A model generated the notes under the pieces. That model saw only the letters and a list, made by a program, of their open reading frames with translations. It had not been told where the DNA came from and made no database searches. 5,707 nucleotides of DNA, from assembly GCA_005879815.1 (NCBI GenBank), contig VBKA01000106.1:1-5707 (forward strand), read 5' to 3'. This document shows positions 5,586 to 5,707 of the stretch, one piece after another. Numbering within the stretch: the stretch's first letter is position 1; every line of letters starts with the position of its first letter. The position numbers and the translations under genes are program-made. The stretch is from Chloroflexota bacterium (lineage in GTDB: Bacteria; Chloroflexota; Limnocylindria; QHBO01).

Positions 5586-5626
5586 TTGACATAGCGAGTA
5601 TGCAAGCAGATACTGGCTCATGTCAA
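5586..5626. promoter_or_regulatory. Dyad-symmetric divergent promoter region
   Basis: A near-perfect 41-bp inverted repeat: TTGACAT (5586-5592) with ATGTCAA (5620-5626), AGC (5593-5595) with GCT (5616-5618), and AGTAT (5597-5601) with ATACT (5610-5614), around the 8-base centre GCAAGCAG; the arms differ by one mismatch and one extra base. Each arm carries a perfect -35. On the plus strand, TTGACA (5586-5591), a 17-base spacer and GATACT (5609-5614) would start near 5621. On the minus strand, TTGACA (5626-5621), an 18-base spacer and CATACT (5602-5597) would start near 5590. Both -10s match TATAAT at four of six positions. The two promoters interlock and point at the genes on either side. Confidence 0.6.
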
Positions 5627-5641
5627 GACGCATGTTTGGTC

Positions 5642-5650
5642 GGAGGGAGG
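5642..5650 (+). promoter_or_regulatory. Strong Shine-Dalgarno-like sequence
   Basis: GGAGGGAGG lies 7 bases before an in-frame GTG at 5658, which would make that GTG the start of the right-edge gene. It is the best ribosome-binding-site match in the window. The alternative is that translation begins at ATG 5694, where a TATCAT box at 5680-5685 precedes the codon by 8 bases. Confidence 0.4.
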
Positions 5651-5657
5651 CTCCCGG

Positions 5658-5707
5658 GTGGTCGACGGCGGCAGTCTCGTATCATCCGGACCGATGCCCC
5701 TCGATCC
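5658..5707 (+). CDS. Start of an unidentified plus-strand gene (runs off the right edge)
   Basis: Only the first codons are present, so no product can be named. GTG 5658 and ATG 5694 are in the same frame with no stop between them. The GTG has a strong Shine-Dalgarno match; the ATG has a TATCAT -10-like box 8 bases upstream and the M-P-L-D beginning. A different frame, with ATGs at 5620 and 5632, is also open to the edge, and ATG 5620 would fit a leaderless start from the GATACT box. I prefer the 5658/5694 frame but cannot prove it. The gene is divergent from the small membrane gene and would share the dyad region with it. Confidence 0.35.
   Translation, partial: MVDGGSLVSSGPMPLD

Overview
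This is a high-GC bacterial window (roughly two thirds G+C by eye) with short intergenic gaps. It holds seven recognisable protein genes, probably the first bases of an eighth, and no RNA genes, mobile elements or CRISPR. The organism is most likely a Chloroflexota- or Actinobacteria-like bacterium. The reasons are base composition, a fused MoaD-MoaE protein of the mycobacterial MoaX kind, a zinc-ribbon/proline-rich membrane protein, and several starts with a TANNNT -10-like hexamer a few bases before the ATG, as in lineages that use leaderless mRNAs. No marker gene fixes the phylum.

Layout, left to right. (1) Bases 1-780, minus strand: the N-terminal 260 residues of a double-CxxC zinc-ribbon protein with a long acidic/proline-rich linker and a membrane segment; it runs off the window at base 1. 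(2) An 80-bp divergent promoter region leads to a 175-residue P-loop kinase of the FlaR/adenylate-kinase-like group on the plus strand (861-1388). (3) The kinase converges, 4 bp apart, on a minus-strand three-gene unit read right to left: a Rieske ferredoxin (3235-2888), a 267-residue multi-pass membrane protein of unknown function (2861-2058) and a molybdopterin synthase with MoaD and MoaE fused (2049-1393). A 7-bp perfect hairpin contains the stop codons of both convergent genes. (4) A 261-bp gap (3236-3496) is less GC-rich than its surroundings and carries inverted repeats. (5) An aldehyde dehydrogenase of the lactaldehyde-dehydrogenase-like group (4942-3497, minus) has its own TAGAAT box. 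(6) A small unknown membrane protein (5565-5011, minus). (7) A divergent region (5566-5657) has a 41-bp dyad that carries two interlocked TTGACA promoters pointing opposite ways; a plus-strand gene starts at the right edge.

Functional reading. The Rieske protein, membrane protein and MoaX are spaced like an operon (26 bp and 8 bp gaps). That suggests a link between a membrane redox module and molybdenum cofactor supply, but the partner enzyme is not in the window. The aldehyde dehydrogenase, kinase, zinc-ribbon protein and small membrane protein look like separate units. The features most worth a second look are the symmetric divergent promoter at 5586-5626, the uncleaved MoaD-MoaE fusion with an internal Gly-Gly, and the unknown membrane protein between Rieske and MoaX.
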